Assembly (NCBI GenBank): GCA_025937895.1
Contig: JAICQL010000006.1
Coordinates: 23,953-87,952, forward strand
Source: Polyangiaceae bacterium
Lineage (GTDB): Bacteria > Myxococcota_A > Polyangia > Polyangiales > Polyangiaceae
Direction of reading: 5' to 3'
Length of the DNA: 64,000 nucleotides
The notes under the pieces are model-generated. The model did no database searches, was not told the origin of the DNA, and saw only the letters and a list, made by a program, of their open reading frames with translations. Position 1 is the first letter of the stretch. Every line of letters starts with the position of its first letter. Positions 18,670 to 29,646 of the stretch are shown piece by piece. The translations under genes and the position numbers were made by a program.

Positions 18670-19251
18670 ATGTCTCAAAAAGCTCTGTCGCGTTTTCATC
18701 AGCCGATCTCCGTTCCCGGTCGCCGGCTGCTCGCTCACGTTCCGCTCGGATTTGTCGCGAAGAAGGTGGGCGGCGGAGGTGGTAAGTCCGTAAACCACGA
18801 GATCCCGCTGATCCCGTTCATCGACTTCTTGCTCTGTATCGTGCTCTTCTTGCTGGCCAGCTTCTCGGCCTCGGGTGAGCTGCCGATCGACAAGAACGTG
18901 CGGTTGCCGCAGGCCGACAACGTCGAGGACATGACCAATGCCCCGATGATCGCCGTGGCGGGGCAGATGATCTTGGTGGATGGCATGCCGGCGGGTACCA
19001 CGCGCCCGGTGAAGGAAGCCAACCGCATGCAGAAGCTCGATGAGCTGTTCAATCTGCTCAAGGGCCGGCGTGAGGTGTTCAAGCAGATCAATCCCAACAA
19101 GGAGTTCCACGGCATCGCGATCCTCCAGGTGGACCGCGAGGTTGAGGCGGTGGTGGTCAAGAGCGTGTTCCAGACAGCAGCGCTGGCCGGCTACCCCAAC
19201 GTGAGCTTCATGGTGAAGAACCGCGGAGGCGGTAAGCGCAACAAGGGCTGA
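18670..19251 (+). CDS. ExbD/TolR-family proton-channel protein (second cassette, second TolR)
   Basis: 193 residues from the ATG at 18670. The helix region SVNHEIPLIPFIDFLLCIVL (about 41-63) is nearly the same as in the preceding gene and keeps the essential Asp. The periplasmic domain differs (VRLPQADNVEDMTNAP, MILVDGMPAG, FHGIAILQVDREVE). The first 35 residues are basic and absent from the sister protein. A GTG at 18766, just before the shared Gly-rich stretch, is a possible true start, so the N-terminus is uncertain. It should form, with the sister and the TolQ-type protein, one three-component motor. Confidence 0.9.
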   Translation: MSQKALSRFHQPISVPGRRLLAHVPLGFVAKKVGGGGGKSVNHEIPLIPFIDFLLCIVLFLLASFSASGELPIDKNVRLPQADNVEDMTNAPMIAVAGQMILVDGMPAGTTRPVKEANRMQKLDELFNLLKGRREVFKQINPNKEFHGIAILQVDREVEAVVVKSVFQTAALAGYPNVSFMVKNRGGGKRNKG

Positions 19252-19366
19252 GGGCGGCGGCGGCTCTGGCCGCTGTCGGGTCCGCTCACGGCATCGGAGC
19301 CTGATAACGTCGGAGTCTGACGAGCCACCGCGGCGCAGCTCGGGGCGGCGCTCGCGCGAGGATATC

Positions 19367-20539
19367 ATGCCTTCGAGTCCCAGAGGTCAACAGCCCCGCC
19401 CGCTGGGGCGCGGGCTGCCTGCGCTGAATGAGTCGCGCGTGGCGCGCAAGCGCTCGATCGTGCTCGGTCGAGCGCGGGTGCGCGAGGTGGCAACGCGTTT
19501 CTGGTTGCTCACGTTCGCGGGCCTCGCGGTGTTTGCGGTGGTTTACTACCGCCACTCGCAGCAAGAGCTGGCGGAGCAGCGCAGTCAGCTGGCCGCGCGC
19601 CAGCGAGCGGTGGTGGTGGCCGCCGGGCAGGGCGGCTTTGAGCTGCGCGACAAGCTGGAGGCGTGGGTCCTGGAGCTCGCGCAGGGTGAGGTGGAAGCGA
19701 GCGTCTCGCCGCTGGCGTCGCTCGACGAGATCTCGCGCGGGCCGGGGATCTACCTGCGCGCCCGGCAGCAAGACGTACGCGATGTGGAGTCTCTGCGGCG
19801 CGCCGCAACTCGCTCGCTGCACGACGGCTTTACCTCGTGCCTGTTCGTGGGCAAGACCCCGGATGCCGCGGGGACGCCGTGCAAGGCGAAGAGCCAGTGT
19901 GGCCCCGGTGAGCTGTGCGATGACTGGGGCGTCTGTTCCGTGCCCGGACAGCCCTACAATCTGCGGCTGCTCTACGCGGCTCTGGCGGTCCAGGGTCGAG
20001 ACTGGCACGAGCGGCTGGCTGCCACCACGGACGAGCTGCAGGTGCGCGCGATGGAGCTCGAGCTGGAGGGGACAGCCAAGCACGAGGTGCCGGCTGCCGT
20101 CGAGCTGGTTCGCCGCAGCCGCTTCTTCACCGCAGTACTCGATGAAGAGGCCCTTGGCACGCAGCCGGAGCCGGGCGTAGACGCGGGAGTCGAGGAGACC
20201 CCGGAGCAGCGCTTGCAGACGACCGATCACTTCGTGCGCGTCGGGATCTGGGACATCGCCCGGAGCGAGCTGCTCGTCCGCCTGCGGCTGGAGGTAGCAG
20301 GCCGCTTCGTGTCGATGGGGCGTGACGTGGACGACGTGGCGGCTGCCCGCTCCCGGCAGCGTCAGGCCAACAACTGTGCCGCTGCCGTCGAAGTGCGAGA
20401 GGCGCTGCTCGCGAAGCTGGGGCAGGCGGTGTCGGCCTCCGGCGCCGCTGCAGGAGCCCCTGCCACGGCTCCGGGCGCCACAGCGCCAGCGGCCGGGGCT
20501 CCCCCCGCCGCAGCTCCCCCCGCGGCCGCACAACCTTAG
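19367..20539 (+). CDS. Membrane-anchored protein of unknown function linked to the TolQ/TolR cassette
   Basis: 390 residues, not matched to a known family. A basic cytoplasmic tail of about 45 residues (GQQPRPLGRGLP, ESRVARKRSIV) is followed by one membrane helix (FWLLTFAGLAVFAVVYY, about 46-62) and a probable coiled coil (SQQELAEQRSQLAARQR). The outer part has a small Cys cluster (PCKAKSQCGPGELCDDWGVC, about 166-185) of the type seen in myxobacterial envelope proteins. The tail is Ala/Pro/Gly-rich. It lies 115 bases after the second TolR gene on the same strand with GAGG before its ATG, so it may be an accessory part of that motor. Topology is inferred from the helix and Cys residues. Confidence 0.75.
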   Translation: MPSSPRGQQPRPLGRGLPALNESRVARKRSIVLGRARVREVATRFWLLTFAGLAVFAVVYYRHSQQELAEQRSQLAARQRAVVVAAGQGGFELRDKLEAWVLELAQGEVEASVSPLASLDEISRGPGIYLRARQQDVRDVESLRRAATRSLHDGFTSCLFVGKTPDAAGTPCKAKSQCGPGELCDDWGVCSVPGQPYNLRLLYAALAVQGRDWHERLAATTDELQVRAMELELEGTAKHEVPAAVELVRRSRFFTAVLDEEALGTQPEPGVDAGVEETPEQRLQTTDHFVRVGIWDIARSELLVRLRLEVAGRFVSMGRDVDDVAAARSRQRQANNCAAAVEVREALLAKLGQAVSASGAAAGAPATAPGATAPAAGAPPAAAPPAAAQP

Positions 20540-20616
20540 TGAAGCGCAGCGCGCTCGCGTGCTAGTCATCGCCAGGCTCTCCTGGCGGGAGCCGAACGTG
20601 AGGAGAGCGCTCGGAC

Positions 20617-21786
20617 ATGTATCGCTGGCTGATTCGCCCGCTGCTTTTTCGGTTGCCCGCAGAGACGGCGCACAGCCTGAGCTTTGGCTTGCTGCGCTGG
20701 CTGCATCGGGTACCGGGCGTGGCCCCACTGATGCGGGCGCTGTGGGTGGAGCGCGCGCCAGAGCTCGAGCTGCAGGTCATGGGTGTGAGCTTTACCAATC
20801 CCGTGCTGCTGGCGGCCGGCTTTGACAAGCACGCAACGGGCTACTCGGCTCTGGCGGATCTCGGCTTTGGTGGCATCGAGGTGGGGACGATCACCCACGA
20901 GGAGCAACCGGGCAACCCACGTCCGCGGCTGTTCCGGTTATCGCAGGATCGCGCCCTGCTCAACCGCATGGGTTTCAACAACTGTGGAGCGGCGAGCGCA
21001 GCGCGACATCTCGCCGGCCCCCGCCGGGGCGTCGTCGGGGTGAATATCGGCAAGACCAAGAGTGTGCCCGAGCAGGAGGCCATTGCCGACTATGTTGCGA
21101 GCGCGCGGCAGCTCGCGCCGCTGGCCGACTATCTGGTGGTCAATGTCAGCTCGCCCAACACGCCCGGCCTGCGCGATCTGCAGGCAGCGGACAAGCTGCG
21201 GCCCTTGCTCGAGGCGGTGCAAGGCGCCATCGGCGCTGCTGGTGGGCGCCGGGCGCCGCCGCTGCTGGTGAAGATCGCGCCGGATCTGGCGGACGCGGAG
21301 ATCCTCGACATCGCTGACCTGGCGCTGGAGCTGGGCCTGGCCGGCATCGTGGCCACCAACACCACCATCGCTCGCACCGGCCTGGAGACACCGGCGAGCA
21401 CGGTGGCGGCGCTGGGTGCGGGGGGTATCTCGGGCGCGCCGCTCCGGCGGCGAGCGCTGGACGTGCTGCGGCTGCTGCGGCAGCGCACGGGCAACGAGCT
21501 CACCCTGATCGCGGCAGGCGGCATCGAGAGCGCCGACGACGCCTGGGAGCGGCTGTGCGCTGGAGCGAGCCTGGTCCAGATCTACACGGCGTTCATCTAT
21601 CACGGACCTGGCTTGCCCCGGAGCATTGCCCGTGGCTTGCTGGAGCGCGCTCGCGCGGAGGGCTTCGACAGTCTGGCAGCGGCGATCGCTCACCATCACG
21701 GCCTGGCGGCAGCAGCAGGCTCCGGGCCGCGAGCTCCGGGTGAACGCAGCGCGCAGCCGGCGCTCGCGCTCAAGTCGCCGAGCTGA
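20617..21786 (+). CDS. pyrD: Dihydroorotate dehydrogenase (quinone), class 2
   Basis: 389 residues. It oxidises dihydroorotate to orotate in pyrimidine synthesis, passing electrons to membrane quinone. The N-terminal helices ([19 protein letters not shown]) are the membrane-association module of class 2 enzymes. The FMN-barrel motifs are present: [37 protein letters not shown], and [12 protein letters not shown] with the catalytic Ser. [14 protein letters not shown] and LIAAGGI also fit. GAGGAG lies about 10 bases before the ATG. The 3' end overlaps the convergent oxoprolinase gene by 17 bases. Confidence 0.97.
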   Translation: MYRWLIRPLLFRLPAETAHSLSFGLLRWLHRVPGVAPLMRALWVERAPELELQVMGVSFTNPVLLAAGFDKHATGYSALADLGFGGIEVGTITHEEQPGNPRPRLFRLSQDRALLNRMGFNNCGAASAARHLAGPRRGVVGVNIGKTKSVPEQEAIADYVASARQLAPLADYLVVNVSSPNTPGLRDLQAADKLRPLLEAVQGAIGAAGGRRAPPLLVKIAPDLADAEILDIADLALELGLAGIVATNTTIARTGLETPASTVAALGAGGISGAPLRRRALDVLRLLRQRTGNELTLIAAGGIESADDAWERLCAGASLVQIYTAFIYHGPGLPRSIARGLLERARAEGFDSLAAAIAHHHGLAAAAGSGPRAPGERSAQPALALKSPS

Positions 21787-24700
21787 GCTCGGGCTGCACG
21801 TCCGCTCGCGCTGGTGCCCCGAAACCGCCACCGCCGGGGGTCTCGATGCGCAACACGTCGCCCGGGCGCACGTCAAACTGGGCTCGGCCGGGCAAGCGCT
21901 GACCGTTGAGCAGGTTGTTTCCGGCTTCACCCGAGTGCCCGCCGCGCAGCCCGAAGGCGAGCGTGGTGCGCCGCTCGGACAGGATCGCGGCGGCCAGCGG
22001 CGCCAAAAACTCCAGCTCGCGGATAAGGCCATCCCCGCCGCGAAAGCGCCCGTTACCGCCCGAGCCGCGGCGCACCGAGAACTCGCGCACCCGCACCGGG
22101 TAGCGCGCCTCCAGCACCTCCACGTCGGTGATGCGCGTGTTCGTCATGTGCGTGTGGACCGCGGAGGCACCATCGAAGCTGGGCCCCGCGCCGGCGCCGC
22201 CCGCGAGGGTCTCGTAGTAGCCGAGGCGGTCGTTGCCGAAGGTGAGATTGTTCATCGTGCCCTGGCTGGCGGCCAGCTTACCCAGAGCACCCAGCAGCAC
22301 GTCCACGACTCGCTGCGAGGTCTCGACGTTGCCCGCGGCCACGGCGCGCTGGGGGCCTGGCGCCAGCACACTGCGCTCGGGCACGCGCAGGCGTACTGGG
22401 CGCAGACAGCCGCTGTTGAGCGGCATGCCCCGCGGGATCAGGCAGCGCAACACGTACAGGATGGCCGAGAGCGTGACGGCACGCGGGGTGTTCAGGTTGC
22501 CTGCGTGCTCGCCGGAGGTGCCTTCAAAATCGACGTGCAGCTCACCCCCCGTGGCGCACACGGCCACCGTCAGGCGCGTTCCATCATCCAGGCGATCCGA
22601 GCAGCGCTGGACGCCGTGCGGCAGCGAGCGCAGCAAGCTCCTGACCTGCTGCTCGGCATAGTCGAGGATGAAGCCCATGTAGCGCTCGACAAACTCAGCG
22701 CCGAGCTCCTGCGTCAGCGCAGAGAGCAGCTCGACCCCCCGCTGATTGGCGGCGATCTGCGCCTCCAGGTCCGCCAGATTGTCGCCCGGCATGCGTGCAG
22801 GGTGGGGGCCGGAGCGCAACACGGCCAGCACCGCCTCGCGCTCAAAGCGACCCGCCGAGACGATCCGCTCGCCACGGAACACCACGCCTTCGTCGGCGAG
22901 GGTGCGTGAGTTGGCGGGCATCGAGCCCGGGCTGCAGCCACCCACGTCGGCGTGATGGCCGCGACTGGCCACATAGAACTGCAGCCTGCCGTCAGCGCCA
23001 TGCACGGGGGTGACCACGGTGATGTCGGGCAGGTGAGAGCCACCGTGCGCGGGATCGTTGATCACGAACACATCGCCCCGAGCTGCCGTGGGGTGGCGCG
23101 CGTGAACGGCGGCCACCGATTCACCCATCGCACCCAGGTGGACGGGGATGTGCGGAGCGTTGGCGATCAGCTGTGCGCCGCGATCGAAGATCGCGCAGGA
23201 GAAATCGAGGCGCTCGCGGATGTTCGTGCTGAGGGCGGTGCGGCGCAGCACCTCACCCATTTGCTGTGCGATGGACATGAAGCGATTGCCCATCAGCTCG
23301 AGCTGTACGGCATCGGCTGCGTCCGGCAAGCTGGTGGCGGCCACGCTGGCCGTGGTGGTTGCAGTGGACCTCGGCGCTCGCGCGTCGCAGGTCACGCGCA
23401 AGACCCCGCCGGCACCGGCGGTCAGCGCGTAACCTGGCTCGATGACGATGCTACCGGTGGCTTCCAGCACAAGCGCTGGACCTGGGATGTGATGACCTGG
23501 CCGCAGCTGGCTGCGCAAGAACACCGGTGCATCGAGGGGCGCGGCCTCCATGGCGCTCCAGAACCGGGCTCGCCGTTGCGGCTCCGGCGCGCCGCGTGCC
23601 TCTGAGTCAGGCACCGGGCTGGCAGCGAGCGCGGGCGCTGCCGAGCTGGCCTCCACCCGCAGCTGCAACGCCAGCACGGGGTGGTCCGGACGCCGGTAGC
23701 CGAACCAGCGCTCGTGTTGTTGTTCGAAGGCCTCGCGCAGCGCCTCGGCCGAGGCGAGCTCGAGGGTGAGCACTGTCTCGCTGCCGGCGTAGCTCAGGTC
23801 GAGCGAGCGCCGCACCTGGGCTCGCGCGCTGTCGACCCCGTCGGCCTGCAGGGCCTGCAGCGCCTCGCGCTCGAGCGCGCGCACAGGCTCCTGCAGCTGC
23901 TCGAGCAGCTCCGCCGACAGGGGCCGCCGGCCTGCATCCGCCTGGCCGTGACGCGTGATCGGCGCCAGCCCCATCCCGTACGCGGAGAGCACGCCGGCGA
24001 GGGGATGGAACAGGAGCGTCTCGATGCCGAGCAGCTCGGCCACGGCACAGGCGTGCTGCCCGCCGGCGCCTCCGAACACGACGAGCGCGTGATCTCGCAC
24101 GTCGTAGCCGCGGGCCACGGACACGCGGGCGATGGCCTCCGCCATGTTGGCGTTGGCGATGCACAGCATGCCTCGAGCGATCTGCTCCGCCGTCCAGGTT
24201 TGTCCGGTGCTGGCGGGCCGCTGCTGCAGCGCCTCGAGCGCGCGCTCGACTCGCGCCGGGTGGAGCTGCAGCGGGAAGAGGTCGGGCTGCAGCCGTCCCA
24301 GCACCAGGTTCAGGTCGGTGACGGTGAGCTCCGTGGCGTCCGGGTGACCATAGCAGAGCGGACCCGGCAGCGCGCCCGCGCTCTCCGGCCCCACCTGGAA
24401 GCGGCTGCCGTCGAAGCGGCAGATCGAGCCACCGCCCGCCGCCACCGTGTGGATGTCGAGCATCGGCGCCAGCACCTTCAGGCCCGCGATGCCCCGCTCG
24501 TACACGCGCTCGTATTCCCCCGCATAGCGCGCGACGTCCGTGGACGTGCCACCCATGTCGAAGCTGATCGCGCGCTTCAACCCGGCTCGTTGCACCACCT
24601 GGGCGGCGGCCACGACGCCTCCCGCGGGCCCGGAGAGGAAGGAGTGTTGCGCTCGGAACCCACGCGGCAGGGTCAAGCCACCGCTCGATTGCATCAGCCA

Positions 24701-25378
24701 CAGCCTGCAGCCCGGCAGCTCGCGCTGCAGGCTGGCCAGGTACTCCACGAGCAGTGGCGTCAGGTAGGCGTCCAGCACGCTCGTGGACGCCCTGCCGAGC
24801 AGGCCAATTTGCGGCGCCACCTCGTGCGAGAGCGCGACGTGGGCGAAACCCGCTGCCTGCGCCAGCTCGCGGAGCTCCAGCTCCAGAAAGCTGGCAGCAT
24901 AGGCGTGCAGCACCACGACCGCGAGGCTCTCGATGCCGCTCGCGCGCAGCAGCGCAAGCCGTGCGCTCAGCCGTTCGCGCGGCTCGCGGGCGAGCACCGT
25001 GCCGTCGGGGGCCGCGCGCGTGTCGAGCTCGATCACCTGCTCGTACAGGCGCTCCGGAGGCGGAATGTTCAGCTCGAACAGCTGCGGTCGGGTCTGGTCC
25101 CCGATCTCGAGCAGATCGCGGAACCCGCGCGTGATCAGCAGCGCGGAGCGCACGCCGCGGCGCTCCAGGAGCGCGTTGGTGGCCAGCGTGGTGCCCATCC
25201 GCACCTCGCTGGGCGGGATCGGGTCAGCCTCGCTCAGCCCCAGCAGCTGCCGGATGCCGACGAGCGGAGCGCGGTCGCTGGAGAGCACCTTGGTGACCTC
25301 CAGCTGTCCGCTCTCGCGATCGTGCAGGATGCAGTCGGTGAACGTGCCACCACGGTCCACCCAGAACGCGTAGCGCAC
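21770..25378 (-). CDS. 5-oxoprolinase / N-methylhydantoinase (HyuA-HyuB fusion)
   Basis: 1202 residues, the size of ATP-dependent 5-oxoprolinases, which open 5-oxoproline to glutamate in the glutathione cycle. Bacterial relatives act on hydantoins, so the substrate is not certain. The N-terminal half is HyuA-like: [44 protein letters not shown] and [17 protein letters not shown]. The C-terminal half is HyuB-like: [27 protein letters not shown]-type segment, [30 protein letters not shown] and the GGGGFGAP end. The start is GTG. It lies 22 bases downstream of clpA on the same strand. Confidence 0.95.
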   Translation of the reverse strand: MRYAFWVDRGGTFTDCILHDRESGQLEVTKVLSSDRAPLVGIRQLLGLSEADPIPPSEVRMGTTLATNALLERRGVRSALLITRGFRDLLEIGDQTRPQLFELNIPPPERLYEQVIELDTRAAPDGTVLAREPRERLSARLALLRASGIESLAVVVLHAYAASFLELELRELAQAAGFAHVALSHEVAPQIGLLGRASTSVLDAYLTPLLVEYLASLQRELPGCRLWLMQSSGGLTLPRGFRAQHSFLSGPAGGVVAAAQVVQRAGLKRAISFDMGGTSTDVARYAGEYERVYERGIAGLKVLAPMLDIHTVAAGGGSICRFDGSRFQVGPESAGALPGPLCYGHPDATELTVTDLNLVLGRLQPDLFPLQLHPARVERALEALQQRPASTGQTWTAEQIARGMLCIANANMAEAIARVSVARGYDVRDHALVVFGGAGGQHACAVAELLGIETLLFHPLAGVLSAYGMGLAPITRHGQADAGRRPLSAELLEQLQEPVRALEREALQALQADGVDSARAQVRRSLDLSYAGSETVLTLELASAEALREAFEQQHERWFGYRRPDHPVLALQLRVEASSAAPALAASPVPDSEARGAPEPQRRARFWSAMEAAPLDAPVFLRSQLRPGHHIPGPALVLEATGSIVIEPGYALTAGAGGVLRVTCDARAPRSTATTTASVAATSLPDAADAVQLELMGNRFMSIAQQMGEVLRRTALSTNIRERLDFSCAIFDRGAQLIANAPHIPVHLGAMGESVAAVHARHPTAARGDVFVINDPAHGGSHLPDITVVTPVHGADGRLQFYVASRGHHADVGGCSPGSMPANSRTLADEGVVFRGERIVSAGRFEREAVLAVLRSGPHPARMPGDNLADLEAQIAANQRGVELLSALTQELGAEFVERYMGFILDYAEQQVRSLLRSLPHGVQRCSDRLDDGTRLTVAVCATGGELHVDFEGTSGEHAGNLNTPRAVTLSAILYVLRCLIPRGMPLNSGCLRPVRLRVPERSVLAPGPQRAVAAGNVETSQRVVDVLLGALGKLAASQGTMNNLTFGNDRLGYYETLAGGAGAGPSFDGASAVHTHMTNTRITDVEVLEARYPVRVREFSVRRGSGGNGRFRGGDGLIRELEFLAPLAAAILSERRTTLAFGLRGGHSGEAGNNLLNGQRLPGRAQFDVRPGDVLRIETPGGGGFGAPARADVQPELSSAT

Positions 25379-25399
25379 GGGGTCCTTCGACTCGGGCTC

Positions 25400-27802
25400 T
25401 CAGTTGGGACGCGAGCGTGGATCGGATGGAGCCTCGCCACCCACCGGCTCCGCCGCCCTGGTGGGGTCGACGCTGGCGACGGGCACCGGCAGGCGGCTCT
25501 CCGTGGAGAAGTGGAAGATGATGGGGGAGGGCGCGTCGTCCTCCAGCTTGCCCGCGTTCTCCACGGCTTCCGGTGCGACATCGACCTGCACGTGCCCGCC
25601 GTTCGACAGCTTGCCGAACAGCAGCTCGTCACCCAGCGGCCGCTTGATGCGCTCCTGCACCAGGCGCGCCAGCGGCCGTGCGCCGTTGTCGCGATCGTAG
25701 CCGATGATCGCCAGGTACTTGCGGGCGTTGTCGCTGAGCTCGATGCTCACCTCGCGCTCGCGCAGCTGGCTGGCCAGCTCCTTCAGCGACTTGTCCACGA
25801 TGTTCAGCATCGTGTCCGGGCTCAATGGATCGAAGCGAATGCGTGCGTCGAGCCGGTTGCGGAATTCGGGGCTGAACGTGTTCTTGAAGGCGCGATCGTC
25901 GTCACCACGCTGATCACGCTGGCCGAAGCCGACACGCACGCGCGCCAGATCCTGCGCGCCCACGTTGCTGGTCATGATCAACACGACGTGCCGGAAGTCG
26001 GAGCGCTTGCCGTTGTTGTCGGTGAGCGAGCCATGGTCCATCACCTGCAACAGCACGTTGAACACGTCGGGGTGGGCCTTCTCGATCTCGTCCAGCAGCA
26101 GCACGGCATGCGGCGTCTTGGCGATGGCCTCGGTGAGCAGGCCGCCGCGGTCGTAGCCCACGTAGCCGGGCGGAGCCCCGATCAGGCGGGAGACGGTGTG
26201 GCGCTCCATATATTCGCTCATGTCGAAGCGGATCAGCTCGATGCCCATCGTAAGCGCCAGCTGGCGCGCCACCTCGGTCTTGCCGACCCCTGTGGGGCCG
26301 GTGAAGAGGTAGGAGCCGATCGGCTTGTCCGGCGGCCGCAGGCCCGCGCGCGACAGCTTGATGGCGGACGAGAGCTCAGCGATGGCGCGATCCTGCCCGA
26401 ACACGACGCGCTTCAGATCGCTGTCCAGATCGCGCAGCGCCTTCTTGTCGCTGGAGCTGACCTGGCGGGAGGGGATCTGTGCCATGCGCGCCACGACGGT
26501 CTCCACCCGGTCCACCGTGACGGCGGACCCGCCGTCGCCAGCGAGCTTCGTGTCGGCGCCGGACTCGTCGAGCAGATCGATGGCCTTGTCGGGCATCTTG
26601 CGGTCGTGCAAGTGGCGCTGCGCGAGGGTGGCGGTGACCTGTAGCACCTCATCGCTGTAGGTGACGCCGTGGAACTCCTCGTAGCGGGAGCGCAGGCCGC
26701 GCAGGATCAGCACGCTCTCGTCGAGGCTCGGCTCCAGCACCTCCACCTTCTGAAAGCGGCGCGCGAAGGCACGGTCGCGCTCCAGGTGGCTGCGATACTC
26801 CTCAAAAGTAGTGGCGCCGATGCAGCGAAGCTTGCCGCTGGAGAGCGCCGGCTTGAGCAGGTTGGAGGCGTCCACCGTGCCGCCGCTGGCCGCGCCCGCG
26901 CCGATCACCGTGTGCATCTCATCGATGAACAAGATGTTGTGCTCGTCGCGTTGCAGCGCGCGAATTACCGCCTTCATGCGGTTCTCGAAATCGCCGCGAT
27001 ACTTGGTGCCAGCCAGCAGCGCGCCGATGTCCAGCGCGTAGACGGTGGCCTTGCGCAGCGGCTCCGGCACCTCGCTGTTCACGATGCGCTGGGCCAGGCC
27101 CTCCGCGATCGCCGTCTTGCCCACGCCCGCGTCGCCAACCAGCAAGGGGTTGTTCTTGCGGCGGCGGCTGAGCACCTGGATCACGCGCTTGATCTCGGCG
27201 TCACGCCCGACGAGCGGATCGATCTCACCGCTGCGAGCGCGCGCGTTGAGGTTGTTGGCGAAGCGCTCGAGCGGATCGCCTTCCTTCTCGGAGCGGCCAT
27301 CGCGCCCGCGCGAAGGCTCGTCGAGCGACTCCTCGAACTGCGCGTCCGAGTCCTCTTTGCTCGTGCCGTCCTTGCTCAGGCCGTGGGAGACATAGCTGAC
27401 CACGTCCAGCCGGGTGACGCCGCTATCCTCCAGCGCCTGCACCGCGAACGAGTCGGGCTCCGAGAAGATGGCGACCAGCACGTTGTAGCCCTTGAGCTCC
27501 GCCTTGCCGCTGGACTCCACGTGCACCGCGGCGCGCTGCAGCACGCGCTGAAAGCCACGAGATGGGCGGGGCGTGGCCAGCAGATCCGAGCCGGAGTTGG
27601 GGAAGTGGCTGCTGAGCAGGCGATCGAGCTCAGCCTTCAGCTTGACGGTGTTGCTGCCCGACTTGGCCAGTACCCGGCTCGTCTCCTCGTCCATCAACAG
27701 GGCGTAGAGGAGGTGCTCGACTCCGACGATATCGTGCCCCCTGCGCTGGGCCTCGGTGGCCGCCACTGAACAGGCAATTTCAACTTCCGGGCTGACTTTC
27801 AT
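25400..27802 (-). CDS. clpA: ATP-dependent Clp protease ATP-binding subunit ClpA
   Basis: 800 residues. ClpA is the AAA+ unfoldase that feeds substrates to ClpP and receives N-end-rule substrates from ClpS. The N-domain ([19 protein letters not shown]) is followed by D1 with Walker [17 protein letters not shown] and Walker B LFIDEMHT, and D2 with Walker [16 protein letters not shown] and Walker [14 protein letters not shown]. There is no ClpB-type coiled-coil middle domain, which with the adjacent clpS supports ClpA rather than ClpB or ClpC. clpS lies 175 bases upstream on the same strand. The C-terminus has an extra Ala/Pro/Glu-rich extension of about 55 residues. Confidence 0.96.
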   Translation of the reverse strand: MKVSPEVEIACSVAATEAQRRGHDIVGVEHLLYALLMDEETSRVLAKSGSNTVKLKAELDRLLSSHFPNSGSDLLATPRPSRGFQRVLQRAAVHVESSGKAELKGYNVLVAIFSEPDSFAVQALEDSGVTRLDVVSYVSHGLSKDGTSKEDSDAQFEESLDEPSRGRDGRSEKEGDPLERFANNLNARARSGEIDPLVGRDAEIKRVIQVLSRRRKNNPLLVGDAGVGKTAIAEGLAQRIVNSEVPEPLRKATVYALDIGALLAGTKYRGDFENRMKAVIRALQRDEHNILFIDEMHTVIGAGAASGGTVDASNLLKPALSSGKLRCIGATTFEEYRSHLERDRAFARRFQKVEVLEPSLDESVLILRGLRSRYEEFHGVTYSDEVLQVTATLAQRHLHDRKMPDKAIDLLDESGADTKLAGDGGSAVTVDRVETVVARMAQIPSRQVSSSDKKALRDLDSDLKRVVFGQDRAIAELSSAIKLSRAGLRPPDKPIGSYLFTGPTGVGKTEVARQLALTMGIELIRFDMSEYMERHTVSRLIGAPPGYVGYDRGGLLTEAIAKTPHAVLLLDEIEKAHPDVFNVLLQVMDHGSLTDNNGKRSDFRHVVLIMTSNVGAQDLARVRVGFGQRDQRGDDDRAFKNTFSPEFRNRLDARIRFDPLSPDTMLNIVDKSLKELASQLREREVSIELSDNARKYLAIIGYDRDNGARPLARLVQERIKRPLGDELLFGKLSNGGHVQVDVAPEAVENAGKLEDDAPSPIIFHFSTESRLPVPVASVDPTRAAEPVGGEAPSDPRSRPN

Positions 27803-27977
27803 CGATCACACCTTCGTTCCCAGGAACCAGCCGCTGGCAAGGACGGCCAGCAAGGGCCGCGAGTAGAAGCGGCCAGCATTCGAACGTGGCCGCAGGATGC
27901 GACCCGCATCAGGATGTGGACCGCAAATGTAAGGCTGGCCAGTGAAGGTTTGGCCGTGAGAGCTGCACGAGTCGTTT

Positions 27978-28328
27978 TCAGTCCTCCTCCGGCCCATCCC
28001 CACCTTCTGGCTCGGCGGTACATCGGAGCGGATGGCCATGCTGCTTGGCAAAGTCCATCACTTGCTCGGCCTTGGTTTCCGCCACGTCCCGGGGAAACAC
28101 ATCCACCACGCCGTACCCCTTGTGGTGCACGTGCAGCATGATGTGTCGCGCCTGGGTGATATCCTTCTGGAAGAAGCGCATCAGCACCTCGACCACGAAT
28201 TCCATCGTAGTGTAGTCGTCATTGTGCAGCACGACCTGGTAGCGCCGCGGGCGCTTGCTGCGAGCTCGCTCCGCGACACGTAAGTCGTCGTCCTGCGACG
28301 GATCCTCGGGAGGGCGCCGTTCCGACAT
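27978..28328 (-). CDS. clpS: ClpS adaptor for ClpA (N-degron recognition)
   Basis: 116 residues. ClpS binds proteins with destabilising N-terminal residues and delivers them to ClpAP. The family core is intact: [20 protein letters not shown] (residues about 30-49) contains the N-degron pocket residues NDD and the following Thr/Met. [20 protein letters not shown] and [15 protein letters not shown] follow. The acidic N-terminal and C-terminal tails are probably flexible. It is followed by clpA, the usual order. Confidence 0.97.
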   Translation of the reverse strand: MSERRPPEDPSQDDDLRVAERARSKRPRRYQVVLHNDDYTTMEFVVEVLMRFFQKDITQARHIMLHVHHKGYGVVDVFPRDVAETKAEQVMDFAKQHGHPLRCTAEPEGGDGPEED

Positions 28329-28576
28329 ACCTGAGCTGCAATGTGACCACTTTCCGAGGCGCTGTCGAGGCGCCTGCGGGGGCCTTCTTTCAGGTTGCCT
28401 CCGCGGCCAGCCCAGCCAGCGGAGCAGTGGACGCGACCCGCGGTAGCAAACGGTGCAAGCAGCGACGGCTACACCGGCGCCGCGTAGCCGAAACCAGCGT
28501 CACAGCTGTGAAACCAGCGCCGCCGTAGCTGAAACGGGCGCGCCCGCGCCGGGACCGAGCGCCGAAATGAAAACCC

Positions 28577-28620
28577 GCAAATGTAAACAGGGAGCGGCCG
28601 CGTTACTGCGGACGCTCCCT
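28577..28620 (-). terminator. Rho-independent terminator of the 46-residue protein gene
   Basis: Read on the minus strand, AGGGAGCG (28620-28613) pairs with CGCTCCCT (28596-28589), with an inner CCGC/GCGG stem and loop AGTAAC. A T-rich stretch (GTTTACATTTG) follows. It lies 18 bases after the stop at 28638 and supports that short frame as a real gene. Between here and the clpS start at 28328 (about 250 bases) I see no other gene. Confidence 0.75.
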
Positions 28621-28637
28621 GCCGGGGGGGCGGCGAC

Positions 28638-28778
28638 TCAGGTCGCCTTTTTTGCCGAAGCCTTGGGCTCGGCCGCCTGCTGGTTCTCTGCGGCACGGCG
28701 CAGCTCCCAAGCGGCGTTCTTGCGGGCGCGACGGATGCGCTCGCGGCGGCGAGCGCGGGGATCTTGGGGGGTGGACAT
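28638..28778 (-). CDS. Small Arg/Ala-rich basic protein, 46 residues
   Basis: ATG at 28778 opens a 46-residue frame ending TGA at 28638. The protein begins MSTPQDPRARRRERIRRAR and continues with KNAAWELRRAAENQQAAEPK and a Lys-rich end. It is highly charged, probably helical and could bind nucleic acid. The case for a real gene is that the frame starts and stops cleanly and a good terminator lies 18 bases downstream. The family is not recognised. No clear Shine-Dalgarno sequence is seen before the ATG. Confidence 0.6.
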   Translation of the reverse strand: MSTPQDPRARRRERIRRARKNAAWELRRAAENQQAAEPKASAKKAT

Positions 28779-28875
28779 GGCGTGGCTTGGTAGTCCATTC
28801 CCTGCGGCTTGTCGCCGGAAAATGACGACCGGCCAGAGGCCCGCCGCGTACGGCTGGCGCCCAGACCCGGCGGCG

Positions 28876-29322
28876 TCAGGAAGCCGGCAAGTGTCGATCG
28901 AGCATCTGACCGAGCCGGGGCCCCGCTGCCGCCACGTGCTTGACCGCGCTCGGGCGCAGCTTGTTGTACGTGCTGCTGATCACGGGCTTGGTCGTGCGGG
29001 CCACCCGGGCATCCGTGATGGCCAGCAGCCTGTCGGCTGCACGTTCGGCGTTGGCCGTGAGATGCTTGCCGGGGGGCACGCCGCGCTGCTTCGCCTCTTC
29101 CACCAGCGGCTCCAGGGCATCCAGGAAGTCATCCAGGAGATTGTCCACGACCTCGGGAATGAACCCGGGCTTGATGCCCTTGACCACGGTATAGGCCCCT
29201 TTGATGGCCAGCCCGCTGAGGCCGCCCTTGTCGGACACTTCTTGATCCAATACCTGGCAGGCGTCGGTGATGAGGCGCTGCCGTGCCTCTCCCTCGCCCA
29301 GGCGCTCCCGCAAGCTCGTCAC
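28876..29322 (-). CDS. Small conserved protein of unknown function (helical, DUF6918-like)
   Basis: 148 residues from the GTG at 29322, chosen because GAGGAGAG lies 6 bases upstream; the frame is open further upstream but without such a site. The protein is soluble and all-helical: LRERLGEGEARQRLITDACQ, then EVSDKGGLSGLAIKGAYTVV, FIPEVVDNLLDDFLDALEPL, and a C-terminal part with VARTTKPVISSTYNKLRPS. The KGGLSGxAIKxxYxxVK pattern resembles an uncharacterised family of about 145 residues common in actinobacteria (from memory DUF6918). No function is known to me. It stands alone on the minus strand, divergent from the sigma-54 activator. Confidence 0.8.
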   Translation of the reverse strand: MTSLRERLGEGEARQRLITDACQVLDQEVSDKGGLSGLAIKGAYTVVKGIKPGFIPEVVDNLLDDFLDALEPLVEEAKQRGVPPGKHLTANAERAADRLLAITDARVARTTKPVISSTYNKLRPSAVKHVAAAGPRLGQMLDRHLPAS

Positions 29323-29646
29323 GTGCTCTCCTCTGTTCAGTGTTCGTCTTCGATGCAGAGAAGACCTAACATTTTTCACTGCCCGGATTCGCGGTATGAT
29401 GAGCTCCCGGCGCACCGGGGTGATACACCGGTCAGTCAGCTGGCAACGCCCGCAGCAGCGAGCTGGAGACCCCGGCAAGTCGCGCGCATCGGGCAGTGAA
29501 GTTCTCGCAGCTTCTGCGGTAGAAGGCGCGCGGCGTTGCCCGCTTTCACCGGCGGCGCGCTCCGTGAGCTATCGAGACGAGCGCAGGATTAGCAGCGACG
29601 GTTCGGCTGGACGGCATGGTCCCCCGGGCCCGCAATTTCGAGTAAG
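29323..29646. other. Divergent promoter region, no gene seen
   Basis: 324 bases between the small conserved protein (minus) and the sigma-54 activator (plus). An AT-richer patch lies at 29361-29400 and includes TATGAT at 29395-29400 on the plus strand, without a clear partner -35 box. No GG-N10-GC sigma-54 promoter was found. Confidence 0.5.
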
